Shown here piece by piece: positions 45,501-57,352 of a stretch of 64,000 nucleotides of DNA. This stretch comes from Struthio camelus (Eukaryota > Chordata > Aves > Struthioniformes > Struthionidae). Both the position numbers and the translations under genes were made by a program. Below the pieces are notes generated by a model. It did no database searches. It saw nothing but the letters and a program-made list of their open reading frames with translations, and was not told the origin of the DNA. Where the stretch lies: NCBI RefSeq assembly GCF_040807025.1, contig NC_090951.1:30283573-30347572 (forward strand), in the 5' to 3' direction. How positions within the stretch are numbered: position 1 is the first letter of the stretch; each line of letters opens with the position of its first letter.

Positions 45501-46824
45501 GGAGAGGGCTGTAACAGAGAAGACAGTTAGCTAAATATGCTTTAAACTGATTAGTCAGCAGTGTCTCTCTCTGCAACCAGGTCACATTCCTTTGCCTGTA
45601 ATAGCTTTTCCTTCCCCAGATTAAAGAGACAATGTAAAAGAAGCAACTTCTTCCTCAGCATTGCCAGAAACAGGATGAAAGACAGCAGAGAAGAGAGGAG
45701 ATAAGTAATAAACATTGACAGATTGTGGCAGAGGCCTTCATCCTAGTCCCAGCATGGCATAAACTTGTGTTAGCTGCACTACCATAGCAGCTGGAGAGAT
45801 AAGGTAGGCAGGTCACACAGGCGTCCTTCTCCACAAAAGACAGCCTGTCTGCGCGTGCCTGCAGCAAGCTCTTCCAGGACAGACAAACAGATATTTATGA
45901 GTATGACATCAGCCCAAAGCTTCTGACCCAGAGGCAATGCCCACTGGATCAGAAGTCCAAACAGCCTCACCATTTCGATAAGATAAGGCTGAACTGCATT
46001 GAAAGTGCTCGCAGCCAACAAGGGCTTAAGACACTGCTTTCCAGGGCACAGTGACACACCAAATCCCTTCCCTGGTCAAGCGTTCACACTCAGAGAGCAC
46101 TTGCTGGCTTCCCCTCTCCTCCCCTCCGCTTTTATATAGCGGCTACTGTTCTGAATTGGCCAGAGAAAAGAGAAACAGCAAGCACCCAGCTCACTCCCCT
46201 GCACCTCATCCAGGCTCACTCAGGAGCCTTGCTCCCCTCCAGGAAGCTAAGCTCCCCTTACACACGCTGCAAGGACCGTCTCCTTGATGGAGGACACATT
46301 TTGGTCACAGATGGATGAGCAATTCTGTCCCCCTGTCCAGCTCCGGAGGTCACTTGCCTCGAGCCCACATAAAGCAAGAGGTGACCATCAGCCATGGCCA
46401 CGTTACCCAGCAAGAGAGCTCTGATCATCACCAAAAGAGGACGATGTGTATTGCTAAACTAACAGCTGTGTCTCAGCAATAGCTCCAAGCCTTCAAGGGT
46501 TTTCCACTACTCCAGAGGTACTCAGAAAGATATAATTTCAGAAAACTTTGGAAATCAAAAGAAAACACTCCACATCTCTACTTGGCCAATATTTTCTAGC
46601 CATCTTAAGCTTAAGAAAGCGGATTTTTGAAGTTGGAGGACAAGCTAATTACCCTCTTAAAAACAAAAAATCCTACAAATGCCTAATGTACTCTAAATTA
46701 GAATAATCAGGAAATTACCTGCTGTCTAAAGACATATTTTAAAAGCCTTTTTTGCAGATGCAAAAACCCAAAGCTGGGAGCAGTTTAGAGGGAGCAACAG
46801 CTTCAAAGACAGCTACGTCCGAAC

Positions 46825-46858
<34 letters not shown>

Positions 46859-49800
46859 ATATATCTTTTTTTTTCTTTTTTTTTTTTAAGGTCGATGTTG
46901 TTGCCTGTAACATGTTGCTAGACAAATATAACAAAGACCAGAGGAAAATAAGTAGATGAGTTGTCCTCCACAGGCTGAGCTGCCCTTCCACCAAGCACGC
47001 TGGAGGGCCAGGATTAAGCAGTCTGAGGCTGACCTCTGGAGGCCTGCTCCCGAATCGTTTCTGCCTGTCCAAGGCTGGCACTGCCGTTGTTAGGTGATCG
47101 GCTTGTGCATGGCTGGAACCATACTAGCAACAGCCAAGCAGAGAGACGGTTGTTGCCATCTTCATCTCCTAGGCTACTGTTGGTATGGGTACACCCTCAC
47201 CTCTGAGGAGCCTTGCTAAAGCTCAGATCAGGTGGTGAGTCCAAAGGGGGCATGAGGCCTTTGTGCTACCTTCCTCCCCCAAGAAGGGAGAGGGGGCAAA
47301 ACAAGAGGCAAAACACAGAAGCTAAGTGGCACTGCTGTAGCTTTCGATACACAGGTTTGGAGGGGCGGTGGGGAAGCGGCACGGACCATTACATTCAAGA
47401 TGCTGAGATGTGGGGCATTCCAGATTGGGATGCCATAGTAGAGAAATGAATTCTCTAACAAGTCAGAGAACCGCTGCAAGAGATGACTCAGCCACAACAT
47501 TAGCAGGAATTCAGACCCTGCTGTGCTAATCAGGGAAATTGCTATCTGTATTCTGACAGCAGAGCACTCACTTGACATTCAGATGGGTATTGAATATTAG
47601 CTGACCTCATATTCTTCCAACAGGATTTGAAATGGCTACGATATTCTGTCTCCATCTGCCAGCAGGAGGAATACAGAGAAATTAGCAAGAGGATCAATAG
47701 ATTTGACAAGTTCCATTGAACTGTTTCCATTTGCTCTACAAAAAAAAGCTTCAGCAAGTCCCCCAGAGACTGCTAAGTGCATGTCTGTGCGTTAGCAGCA
47801 GAGGCTAAAGAATGGTGGTGGGACACTTCAGGAATCAACAGAGGGCTCTGAATAACTAAACGCAGACAGACTATGCTTTGCAAACAAGTCTCCAAACAAT
47901 GCGCAAGAAGCTCTGGAAGGCAGAAGAGGAAGAGATCAGAGGCCAGCAGTTATTAGCTCTCTGCAAACACAGCTTAAAGTGGAAGTTCTTTCTGCAAGGA
48001 TGGTGGGATAGTTACCAAGCTCTTCCCAAGACCTGGCCATTTCAGTCCTTCCAGAGTCCCCTGGGGCAGGACACTGGCATGCAGGACAGCAGATTTTGTA
48101 GGTCTCACTGCCAAAGCCTGCCCAGAGCTTACCCACAGCCCACTGTGGGGAAAAGGAAGACAAAGGGAAGGATAACATCTTAATATGCAGAGGTAGGTTA
48201 TAAACGCTCACACAGTGTAACAAGGAAAGGCTTCTAGTGTCCAGTTTCCACATCTATATTGAATGAAGAAGCCTCTGATTCACATCTTACCATCTCCATC
48301 AAATCACCAGCACAAAGAGTACACCTCCTACTAGGGCTAAACAAGAAATGTTTTTTTCCATGTCACAAAGCTCTGAGATTCCATAAACTCTTCATTTTGC
48401 AGGAAGGCAGAATCACAGAATCGTTGAGGTTGGAAGGGACCTCTGGAGATCATCTAGTCCAACCTCCCTGCTCAAGCAGGGTCCTCTAGAGCAGATTGCC
48501 CAGGATCGCATCCAGACGGGTTTTGAATATCTCCAGCGAAGGAGACTCCACCACCCCTCTGGGCAACCTGTTCCAATGCTCTGTCACCCTCACAGTCAAG
48601 AAGATTTTTCTCAGGTTCAGATGGAACTGCCTGTGGTTCAGTTTCTGCCCATTGCCTCTTGTCCTGTTGCTGGGCACCACGGAGAAGAGGCTGGCCTCAT
48701 CCTCTTGACACTCCCCCTTCAGATACTTGTACACGTTGATGAGATCGCCTCTCAATCTTCTCTTCTCCAGGCTCAACAGGCCCAGCTCTTGCAGTCTTTC
48801 TTCCTAGGAGAGGTGCTCCAGCCCTCTAATCATCTTGGTAGCCCTCCGCTGGACTCTCTCCAGCAGTGCCATGTCTCTCTTGTACTGGGGAGCCCAGAAC
48901 TGGACACAGTACTCCAGGGGAGGCCTCCCCAGGGCTGAGGAGAGGGGCAGGATCACCTCCCTCCACCTGCTGGCAACACTCCGCCTAATGCACCCCAGGA
49001 TCCCATTGGCCTTCTTGGCCACAAGGGCACACTGCTGGCTCATGCTTAACTTGTTGTCCACCAGCACTCCCAGGTCCTCCTCTGCAGAGCTACTTTCCAG
49101 CAGGTCAACCCCCAGCCTGTACTGCTGCATGGGATTATTCCTGCCTAGGTGCAGGACCTTGCACTTGCCTTTGTTGAACTTCAGGAGGTTCCTCTCCGCC
49201 CACCTCTCCAGCCTGTCCAGGTCCCTCGGAATGGCAGCACAGTCTTCTGGTGTGTTAAAGGCAAAAAGGTCACAGCCTTCTGAAGTGCTTGCAAAGACGT
49301 AGAGAGAACCCACATGAAGGCAGATAAGAAACTCCTAATTGGGGCATTCACTCAGGACATGGGAGAACATCAATTCCCTTGTTTTCAATCCACACAAAAA
49401 CTATAGGTGCATCTCCTGCACCCCAGCAAAGGGCAGCAATCACTTATTGCCAGGTTTAGGTTGCTTTTCCTCCTTCCAGAAGCCCCAGCGTAGTCCTAAG
49501 TAGCCTTCTCCAGTAGAGAGGCCAGAGCTGGAAAATTCCTGGGATGCCTGGGTTTGGACGGATCAACATTTGCCAACAAACAATTGCACTGGAAAATCCC
49601 TTACCAAGTGTGGACATTTACTCACTGAATGCCTGCAACTGCTCCGTAAGGCCTCTCTTCCAATATGGTCTGCAAAAACAACATGCGGTCACTACATTCA
49701 GCTACTGTAAAACCACTCAGTCCAGTAGCAGCCACCAGCCTGGGGCGCACAGTCTCTGACCGTATGTCTCCATCACACCAGTAAACATGGTAACAAATGC

Positions 49801-52045
49801 AGGACACAACCTCGTTGGCACAAACATGCTGTGCGGGCCAGACACGAAGCATGCCCTAGTACTTTGCTTTGGCAAGTGAGAGATTTCATCAGCAACTTAG
49901 CACCCAGTTCCTCACTTCCAGCAGGCTGCACAAGGCCATCAGCACTCAGAACACGAGTGGCATTTTCCCAAGGTATTAGTTCACACAATCTTTAGATCAT
50001 CCAACAAATGAGTCAAGAGCACAAGCACGATTTTTCTGAAGCGACCAAGCAGGGGAGGGATGATAATCACTCCTTAAAGGGTAAAGACTTGCGGGACTCC
50101 TCTTTCTCAGTTCCAAGGCAGCATGATGTCTTACTTCCTAAGTCCCCCCTTCACTTCCCATTGCTGTTAACATACTAAGTGTGTAGGATCAGCAATGACA
50201 AAACTGTTATAAGCCCCTCACCACAACTACTTTCAAATGGAAAAGCAAAAGACTGAGCCATACTGATATCCACAGACAAAGAAGCCAAAAAATCCACTCT
50301 GATTTCACTCCACACCTTTGTAAGCAGCGGTCACCCTCGCAACAAGCTAGCCCAAGCTGGATATGCTTCCTCGGGACAGACAGGTGTCTGGGCAAGGAAA
50401 GAGCTCCTGCACACAGCTCTGTTGCTCACAAGGACCACAGGTGTTGCCACCAGGCAATGTTAAAGCAGCCCAGTTGCATGCATGCCCTACAGCAGGTGAT
50501 GAAAAGCACCCTGCACGCAGAGGTACTGTTCTCAGGAACAGCATTGCTCCTAATAGTCCAACTTTTTGTTAATCTTCTCAGGCCCAACCCAATGATGTTT
50601 TGAACCTGAACAGATTGCTGCTTTACACCAACACCTGCAAGCAGAGTTGCTGCCGGACACCCCAGAAGCTGCATGGTCACTACTGTGTCACTGTGCATAG
50701 GATAAATCATGTCGGCAGGGACCTTCACTCCAACCTCCTGCTCAAAGCAGGATCAGACCAGGTTGCTCAGGGCTTTATCTTTGTCTAAGTGCCTTTAGCA
50801 TGTCCCATTCTTGCATCATCCAGATAAGCTGCTGATCCCTCTTCAAATCACAAACCCCCAAACACAAGGCCTAACGCACTCACATGAAACAATGCAACAA
50901 ATACATTTGGGCACACGTACACAGTCAAAACAGGCCAGTCTATGCCAGGTAGCACAGTCCTTCATAGAGGAACACGCGCACCCTGCTGATGGGAAATAGG
51001 ATGGATCAGAAGTGCCTGTCTCCCATCTCATGACTTGTAAATATTCACACCACCCTCCTGAGGTCCAAAATATAACACTGGTGTCTGCTTTGGAAGCTTT
51101 CATTCCTGCTGAAACGCCATCAGAAATTCAGGCTATGTTATAACATGACAATAAACTGAATAAACATTGTAACCTTAGAGAAGGGAGCCAGCTCTCAAGT
51201 GGTACAGCAGAATCGGTTTCAAGCAGTAACAATAACCAGCAAGGATTTGCAAAGAAAGAGAAGGAGGTAACAGGTCTCAACAACAGATGCAACATCTCCA
51301 AGCTTCCCAATAATGGCAAGAGCTCACAGATACCTGAGATACCCAGGAGAATGAGACTGTGGGGGACCCTCAGTATAACCACTGTAGAAGCAGGCAGAAG
51401 GAAAAAAGAAGGAGAAAAAATATTCATGACTTCAGTGTACACCCTAACACTAGCCTTAAACAGCTTTGGAGGCCATATTAAAAAAATGAGAGAACTCACA
51501 AGAAACAAGAGGGAAAAAAAAAACCCCAACCCTATCTTAGTTACATCCCGCTATTACATGGAAAACTCTGTATGAGAGCAGATGATGAAGCAAAGAACAG
51601 CTCTGCATCGGGCTGCACAGTTCAAGCGTTTGACTTGTTTTACAGTCACTCTCACTGCTTCACTGCCCAGCTCCTCGCTGCCCTGCCATCTTTGAATGGG
51701 TGCTCTGTTCAGCAGAGAGAGCAAAATACAAGTTTTTAAACCCCCAAAAGCACGAGGACGCGGCGCGAGCAACGCGGGGCCGGAGGCCGGAGCAGGCGCC
51801 TCCCCGGAGGCGCCGGCCCTGCGCGGCGAACGAGCCCGAGCGCGAAGCGAGGCGGCGAGAGCCCCCGCGCCCCTGGCCCAGCGGCGGGGCCGCCCCGCAG
51901 CCCGCCACGTCCCCGCCGCGCTCGCCGCCTCCGGAGGCCGCGGCCGGGCCCCGCCGCCCACCTTCTTGTCCCAGATCTGGAGCGGCTTGCTGCCGATGCT
52001 GTACAGCACGGAGAGGAAGCCGCTCTGGAACGTGTTCTTGAACAT
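39552..52045 (-). CDS. CFAP20: CFAP20, cilia and flagella associated protein 20, six coding exons
   Basis: Coding exons in transcription order: 52045-51962, 43902-43823, 42748-42637, 42245-42057, 40573-40463 and 39557-39552; 582 bases, 193 residues, the same length as human. Residues: exon 1 1-28, exon 2 29-54, exon 3 55-92, exon 4 93-155, exon 5 156-192, exon 6 only Gln193 and TAA. The translation is nearly identical to human as I remember it ([78 protein letters not shown]), with Ile13 to Val and a Leu to Ser after FNL. CFAP20 is a single-domain protein of the axonemal doublet microtubule, at the inner junction between A and B tubules, needed for ciliary stability. All introns are GT-AG; intron 1 is 8.06 kb and contains two CR1 fragments. 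Confidence 0.97.
44248..44273. repeat. Poly-A run (26)
   Basis: Twenty-six A on the plus strand within CFAP20 intron 1. I saw no gene-like sequence or target duplication beside it that would mark it as the tail of a retrocopy. Confidence 0.9.
46825..46889. repeat. (AT)n microsatellite with adjoining T-rich tract
   Basis: About twenty AT units with one TT interruption, to 46864, followed by a T-rich stretch broken by single C. It lies inside CFAP20 intron 1 and is likely to vary in length. Confidence 0.9.
48411..49255 (-). mobile_element. CR1 LINE fragment, 5'-truncated, ORF2 C-terminal part
   Basis: On the minus strand this translates to the end of the CR1 reverse-transcriptase protein: [72 protein letters not shown], then [18 protein letters not shown] and the terminal LDAILGNLL with its natural stop. 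One in-frame TAG at 48806-48804 (usually Tyr, in LSYEERL) splits it. The 3' end carries a cacagaat unit, the complement of the ATTCTGTG tail repeat. Around 255 codons are otherwise open, which suggests a fairly young copy. It is inserted in CFAP20 intron 1 in the sense direction. Confidence 0.93.
50705..50790 (-). mobile_element. Old CR1 3'-end remnant
   Basis: The stretch aggGACCTTCACTCCAACCTCC, CTGCTCAAAGCAGG and ccagGTTGCTCAGGGC resembles the complement of a CR1 3' region, but is more diverged than the copy at 48.4 kb. It lies in CFAP20 intron 1. Bounds are approximate. Confidence 0.6.
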
Positions 52046-52420
52046 GCCGGGGCCGGGGGGAGGGCGGGCAGGGTCGGGCCGGGCCGGGCCGGGCCGGCGC
52101 GCTGCTCCGCCGCCGCCGCGCGCAAGGACACGGCGGCGCCCGCGGATCCTTCCGCCTCCGACTCGGCCGCGCGCGCCACGCGCCACGCGCCGCACTTCCG
52201 GGTCGCGCGGCGCCGCCGCCGTCACTAGGGAACTACTTTCGGCGCCACCGCCTTCTCCACCCTCCTTCTCCCCCGCCGTGTCGGATCTACTTCCGGCCGC
52301 CCGCAAAGGGGCCGCGCGTTGTCGGCGTGCGCGTGCTGCCCTGGCAACGGCGCCGCGCGGGACGCCCCGCCCCGCGAGGGGCGGGGCCGGCGGCGGGGAG
52401 GCAGCTCGGTAGCCTGTGAG
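51750..52420 (-). promoter_or_regulatory. CFAP20: CpG island and promoter of CFAP20
   Basis: CpG-dense sequence surrounds the first coding exon. Two ETS-type sites (acttccgg on plus, CCGGAAGT on minus) lie at 52194-52201 and 52289-52296, about 150 and 245 bases upstream of the ATG; GABP-type ETS sites are common in TATA-less housekeeping promoters. A (CCGGG)n run is at about 52075-52100. No TATA box is evident. Confidence 0.7.
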
Positions 52421-52427
52421 GAGAGGG

Positions 52428-53098
52428 GGGAGAGCGGGTCGGCGGTGGGGGGGGGGGGTCAAGGGGAGAGAGGGTCGACTGTGGGGGTGCCGAGGGAGAG
52501 AGGGCCGGCAGTGGGGGGTCAGGGGGACAGAGGGTCGGCCGTGGGGGAGCAGGGGGAGAGAGGGCCGGCCGTGGGAGGGCCGGAGGAGAGAGGGCCGGCG
52601 GTGGGGGGGCAGGAGGAGAGAGGGCCGGCGGTGGGGGGGGCAGAGGAGAGAGGGCCGGCGGTGGGGGAGCAGGGGGAGAGAGGGCCGGCGGTGGGGGAGC
52701 AGGGGGAGAGAGGGCCGGCGGTGGGGGAGCAGGGGGAGAGAGGGCCGGCGGTGGGGGGGCAGGAGGAGAGAGGGCCGGCTGTTGGGGGGGGGGGCAGGAG
52801 GAGAGAGGGCCGGCCGTGGGAGGGCCGGAGGAGAGAGGGCCGGCTGTTGGGGGGGGGCAGGAGGAGAGAGGGCCGGCGGTAGGGGAGCAGGGGGAGAGAG
52901 GGCCGGCGGTGGGGGGGGCAGAGGAGAGAGGGTCGGCTGTGGGGGAGCAGGGGGAGAGAGGGCCGGCGGTGGGGGGGGCAGAGGAGAGAGGGCCGGCGGT
53001 GGGGGAGCAGGGGGAGAGAGGGCCGGCGGTGTGGGGGCAGGAGGAGAGAGGGCCGGCTGTTGGGGGGGGGGCAGGAGGAGAGAGGGCCGGCGGTAGGG
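52428..53098. repeat. 30-bp G-rich minisatellite, about 22 copies
   Basis: A unit with core agggccggcggtggggg followed by agcagggggagag recurs every 30 bases, with small length changes in the G runs and substitutions such as cggctgttg for cggcggtg. Because 30 is divisible by three and the unit has no stop codon, several frames read as ten-residue repeats ([10 protein letters not shown]-like on plus, [10 protein letters not shown]-like and [10 protein letters not shown]-like on minus). It begins about 380 bases upstream of the CFAP20 ATG. The units are G-quadruplex prone on the plus strand. I take the repeated peptides as by-products, not genes. Confidence 0.95.
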
Positions 53099-53099
53099 G

Positions 53100-56000
53100 G
53101 CTGCCTGGATACCCTTATGGTGCCCCCTCACTGCTCTCCCAGGGCAGGCGTCCTCGGCGCTGCTGCCCGGGTTGAGCGCTGCAGGGATTGGGGCAGGCCC
53201 AGCGCTTCATCCCCTGCTTGCTCTCCCTCCATGGCCCCTGGGACACAGGGCCCGGCTCTCCCGGGATGCCCTGAGGGTTGCTGCCGGCCGGGAGCCGCGC
53301 ACGGGCTGGGCCGCAGGAGCTCTGCTGACTGCACAGGGCTGCCCCGCGGCGCAGAGGCCAGCAGGTGTATGAAGCCTCCCATAGCTGGCCTCATGCCTGC
53401 AGTGCCTCAGGCTAGTGTCCTCCCTTCCCTGGGTGCCCAGCAATGCCCAGTGCCACGAGGAAGCCACTCGGTCCAGTCGCCAAACGCAGACTCGGCAATG
53501 ATGGTGTGACAGGCCATGTGCCTGATGGGTGCACTATTAACTGAGGACAAAGCAAGAGGACACAACCCTACCAGGTATCTAGATTTGGGGTTCCCTACAG
53601 GACACCTGTTCTCTCTTCCTACACCTATCCAATCTTCTTCCCAGTCTCAGCCCTGCTTTCTGGGACCTGCGTGTTACTACTGATTTCTGAAGCATCAGCT
53701 GAAAACGCTGATCCTTGGTGCTTCATGTGAATATGTTTGATTAACATAGAGCAGGATAGCTAAGGAGGGACCTTGAAAAGCAGGCACATCTGACCTCTTC
53801 TCCTGCTAATGTTAGTGCATACCAAAAAGCCCTTGTTTCAGCAATGAATCAAAGCGCCTGTCATGGGAGGGAGCAAAAGAGACAGTGGCTGGTAAGAGTC
53901 CTCATAACCATTTAAGATGCCCCGAGGACAGAGAAATCTTTGTTGCATGTGACTCACAACAAGACATACTGCACGCATGATGCACAGTCCTCTGCGAGTA
54001 CCCAGTGTCAGACTGGCCCCAGGGGCAGCTCCCTCTTGGGCCTTTCCAGCTGGGGAACCCAGAGCCTGGGCCCAAAGACCTGTGCGTTGATAGGCTGCTG
54101 TCGTGGCTGTAGTTGCCAGAAGTCGATGCAGGGGAGGAAGGCTGTGCTGGGCAGATTGCTCACTGGTGCTGGTCCATGTCTGAGCCCTTCTGTGTGCTGC
54201 CGAATGAGAGAGCTGCCTGGCGGTGCAGGTTGTAAGGGCAGGTAGGTCCAGCGTGGCCTCAGCACCAGGACGCCATCCTGAGCAGATGCCAGCTAGGAGA
54301 GAAGTTGTCACCACTGTGAAATCCTGGCTGAGACAGGGCTCACTTCTCTCTCCTATTATGCACCATGGTTTTGACCCATCTATAAAACATTGCCAGACGG
54401 CAGTCACAAGAATGGCATCTCCATCCCCTTTTCTCATTCACTCAGCTAAGTCTGTTACTGAAGCCAAGGTTGTTCGAGGCCACACAGCCATAGCTGGCCC
54501 ATTGCAGCTAATGAAGTGCCTAATATTAAATCTAATGAACACTTGACTTACATGGATACAGTTTTGAAATGTCCCCATTCTCCCCCGACAGTTTGCAACC
54601 ACCAGCCAGAAGGAGGCTTTTTGATTTTCTGACAATGCACGTTTTCCTTTGCGTATTTCACAGTTTTGGCTCTCCTGTGTTTTGTCTTAGGGGGGCCTAA
54701 GTCTCTCTCTTTGCTGGTTATAAAAGAATGGAGCATCTGGACAACGTGTGCATCACTTTGGTACTCCCCTTAGCCTAGCTCTTGCATCCCAAATTCCCAA
54801 GCTTAATCTGCCCCATGTTACTACTGGCAGTGGTCATGCCCAGTAGGTGACATTTGGCCATCCAGGCATTGGACACTGCTCTGAGTAGCTTGTGGACATC
54901 AGCAGTTACACATACCAATTAGAAATCCAGCATGATTATTAATGCTAAAAGCTCCATTAAAAAGTGAGTGATAAATGTAGTTGTTCAGAGATTAGCCCAT
55001 CATATGGGAATCGGAGTTCAGGGTGTAACGTTACTGCAAAATGTAAGTACCGGAAAGCAGCTCACATTACTCCCAAGGAATTTGCCGACTCAGGCCTTCC
55101 AAGACATTTCCAGGTCATTTTCTATATCTCTATGGCCAAAGAGAATGCCAACACCTTTGGTTGGGATGGAAGGGAAGATTTTTGCTGTCACACAATGACT
55201 CCCAGAGCTGCAGCCATATGCTCAAAGCTTTTCATTTCTCCAGAGCACTGATGTGGCACTCACAGGGATGCTCTGGTGCCAGAGGTTGCTGCCTCGTTAG
55301 ATCAGAAACTGTTGGAATGTCTGCGAAAACCCATGTTTTCCAGAAAAGCCTCCTACACACCAGCTGATGTGGGAGATCATCCCACTGCAGCGTCACACTT
55401 GTTTTTACAGTGGCATTTTCCTAGAGAGCATTTCAGGACAGAATTATTCCATTTCAGGGTGGAAATGGGCCAGATTCTGCACTCACTGATACCAGACATA
55501 CCCATCATGAGGCAGACCAGACACAGTAGGAGGAAGGGGCAGGAAAACACGCAAACGTAGCGGCAGCATCACCTTCAGTACAATAACTCCAGCTTCTGCT
55601 TAATGCCAGTCGCTTTTGCTCTGAGCCATGCAGAGAAGCGCCAGCCCTGTGCAAGGATCTCTTCCCAAGGGAGAAAGGGGAATGGCTCCAGTTGCTTGGC
55701 TTATTTGTGCTGAAATGTGGTGATTTGTGCCCACATGATGGATTGAATTTCTGGATTAGTGGGAAGGGACATTTTTGTGTTTCTAGAGCAGTGCCAACTC
55801 CCCAGACCAAGGAGTACTGTTGAGGAGATTGCCCTGCTACACTCTTCTGGGAGATGGGCAAATATTGCCTGTTCTTTGCAGGAGCACAGATCAGACCGGA
55901 CTAGACAAGATCCAGCCTCCACTGACTTCTGTGGAGGTACCCAGCTCAGCGCATGCAAGGACAAATGGTAAAACCCCAGCGTGAAAGTATTTGCCCAAAA

Positions 56001-57145
56001 ATACAGGTGCCTGAGGAGTGAGGCTCTGGAAAATCATCCTCAAGTAGTAGCAGATGCAAGAAATGAAAGTGGCTTTCCATGAATATAGGAAACAGATGAT
56101 GTGATGTGGCTGCACATAGGAGCCAGGGACTCTCCCTCCCTGCCCTCAGCCAGCCCAACCCAGCCACCCACTGCTGCTGCTCAAGCCAAAGCGGTGGCTC
56201 TGCCTCTTACCAGTACTGGTAAGAGAAATCTGAAATCAAGAGTCACAAAAACTTCTCACACAGGAGCACGTGGTGGGTGAACAGAGCCCTGCACCTGCTG
56301 CATATGCTGCCAGGCTGCCAAGGGACCATTTATTTTCCAGGAAATCTCTGTGCCCCAGGTACACGAGCCAAATCCAGCTCATCTTCAGAAACAGTCCTTA
56401 TCATGAGCAAGAAACAGCACTGAGCACTGTACAACCCTAATTTTTCATGCTGTGTACTTACTCCTTTTTTAATTGTTATTGCTTTCAGCTTTGGCCTAGC
56501 CTCCAGAGGAAAGCGTTATCTGTTGGAATGGGTCCATCTTTATGCTCTGAGATAATCATGCCAGCGATAACCCTTGTCTTTGACTGTTTAACTACCAATA
56601 AACTCTTTTTTTTTTTTATTTCTGTCAACAGGGGTACGATGTAGTACCTTGCCATGGGGGGGGGGGGGGGGGGGCTGATGTACAGCTTTGCTGCTGTGAA
56701 AGTGCTTTAAAGTATAGACGGGGCCTTGCACATCCGAAGAGACTTAAAAGGGACAATTTTGGCTAGCAACTATATTTTTAAATAAAAAAATATTAAACTT
56801 ATCCCTACTGTAATAACAAATATAGCCTCTATCATCAATGTACAGACACTAAATAGCATAAAAATTACCATCCTGCATCAAGGTAACAGTCCTGCAACTT
56901 AACTCCAGGCCCCCGTATAGCCTCTTGTTGTTAACTAACACCCTGTCCAAATCCCATCGATGGCCATGACATTGTTCGCTAGTTGTGCTCGTCTTTCCCG
57001 CAGACCCCCAAATGCTCCGACTGCCCCAAATGTGCGCTCCTTTGCAGCTTCCGGTTTAGCAGCACTTCCTCCTGCATTTACTAATCCTCATTCTCAGGCT
57101 ATCAGTTCTCACACAAACATGAGGAACCACCAAAAGCAAGGCACT
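53100..57145. other. Intergenic, no gene recognised
   Basis: About 4 kb. The first 400 bases are still GC-rich, a shore of the CFAP20 island. The rest has ordinary composition and only short ORFs. A G21 run lies at 56656-56676. I recognised no exon, RNA gene or interspersed repeat. Confidence 0.6.
56656..56676. repeat. Poly-G run (21)
   Basis: Twenty-one G in a row, the longest single-base G/C run in the window, in otherwise AT-rich sequence. Confidence 0.9.
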
Positions 57146-57352
57146 TCACTGTGAGGGTGACAGAGCATTGGAACAGGTTGCCCAGAGGGGTGGTGGAGTC
57201 TCCTTCGCTGGAGATATTCAAAACCCGTCTGGATGTGATCCTGGGCAATATGCTCTAGGTGACCCTGCTTGAGCAGGGAGGTTGGACGAGATGATCTCCA
57301 GAGGTCCCTTCCAACCTAAACGATTCTGTGATTCTGTGATTCTGTGATTATT
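57146..57352 (+). mobile_element. CR1 LINE 3'-end fragment
   Basis: Begins near TTCACTGTGAGGGTGACAGA and continues with ggaacaggttgcccagag, tggagtctccttcgctggag, ctaggtgaccctgcttgagc and ggttggacgagatgatctcc, the standard CR1 3' region. It ends in three ATTCTGTG-type units, the family's 3' tail repeat. It is 5'-truncated, about 205 bases, close to my memory of the consensus, and therefore fairly young. Confidence 0.92.

Larger units (their letters stand above)
43903..51961 (-). other. CFAP20: CFAP20 intron 1
   Basis: An 8.06 kb intron, by far the gene's largest. It holds an A26 run (44248-44273), a T17 run (45211-45227), an AT microsatellite (46825-46864), a well-preserved CR1 fragment and an older CR1 remnant. 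No embedded exon or structured RNA gene was recognised. Confidence 0.85.

Noticed and set aside
52319-53175. Plus-strand repeat proteins (ERGPAVG-type and REGRRWG-type) over the minisatellite
   Set aside because: Every frame without a stop in the 30-bp unit gives such a repeat; no start context or splice signals support a gene. Nor is it a CRISPR array: the units abut with no unique spacers, and this is a vertebrate locus.
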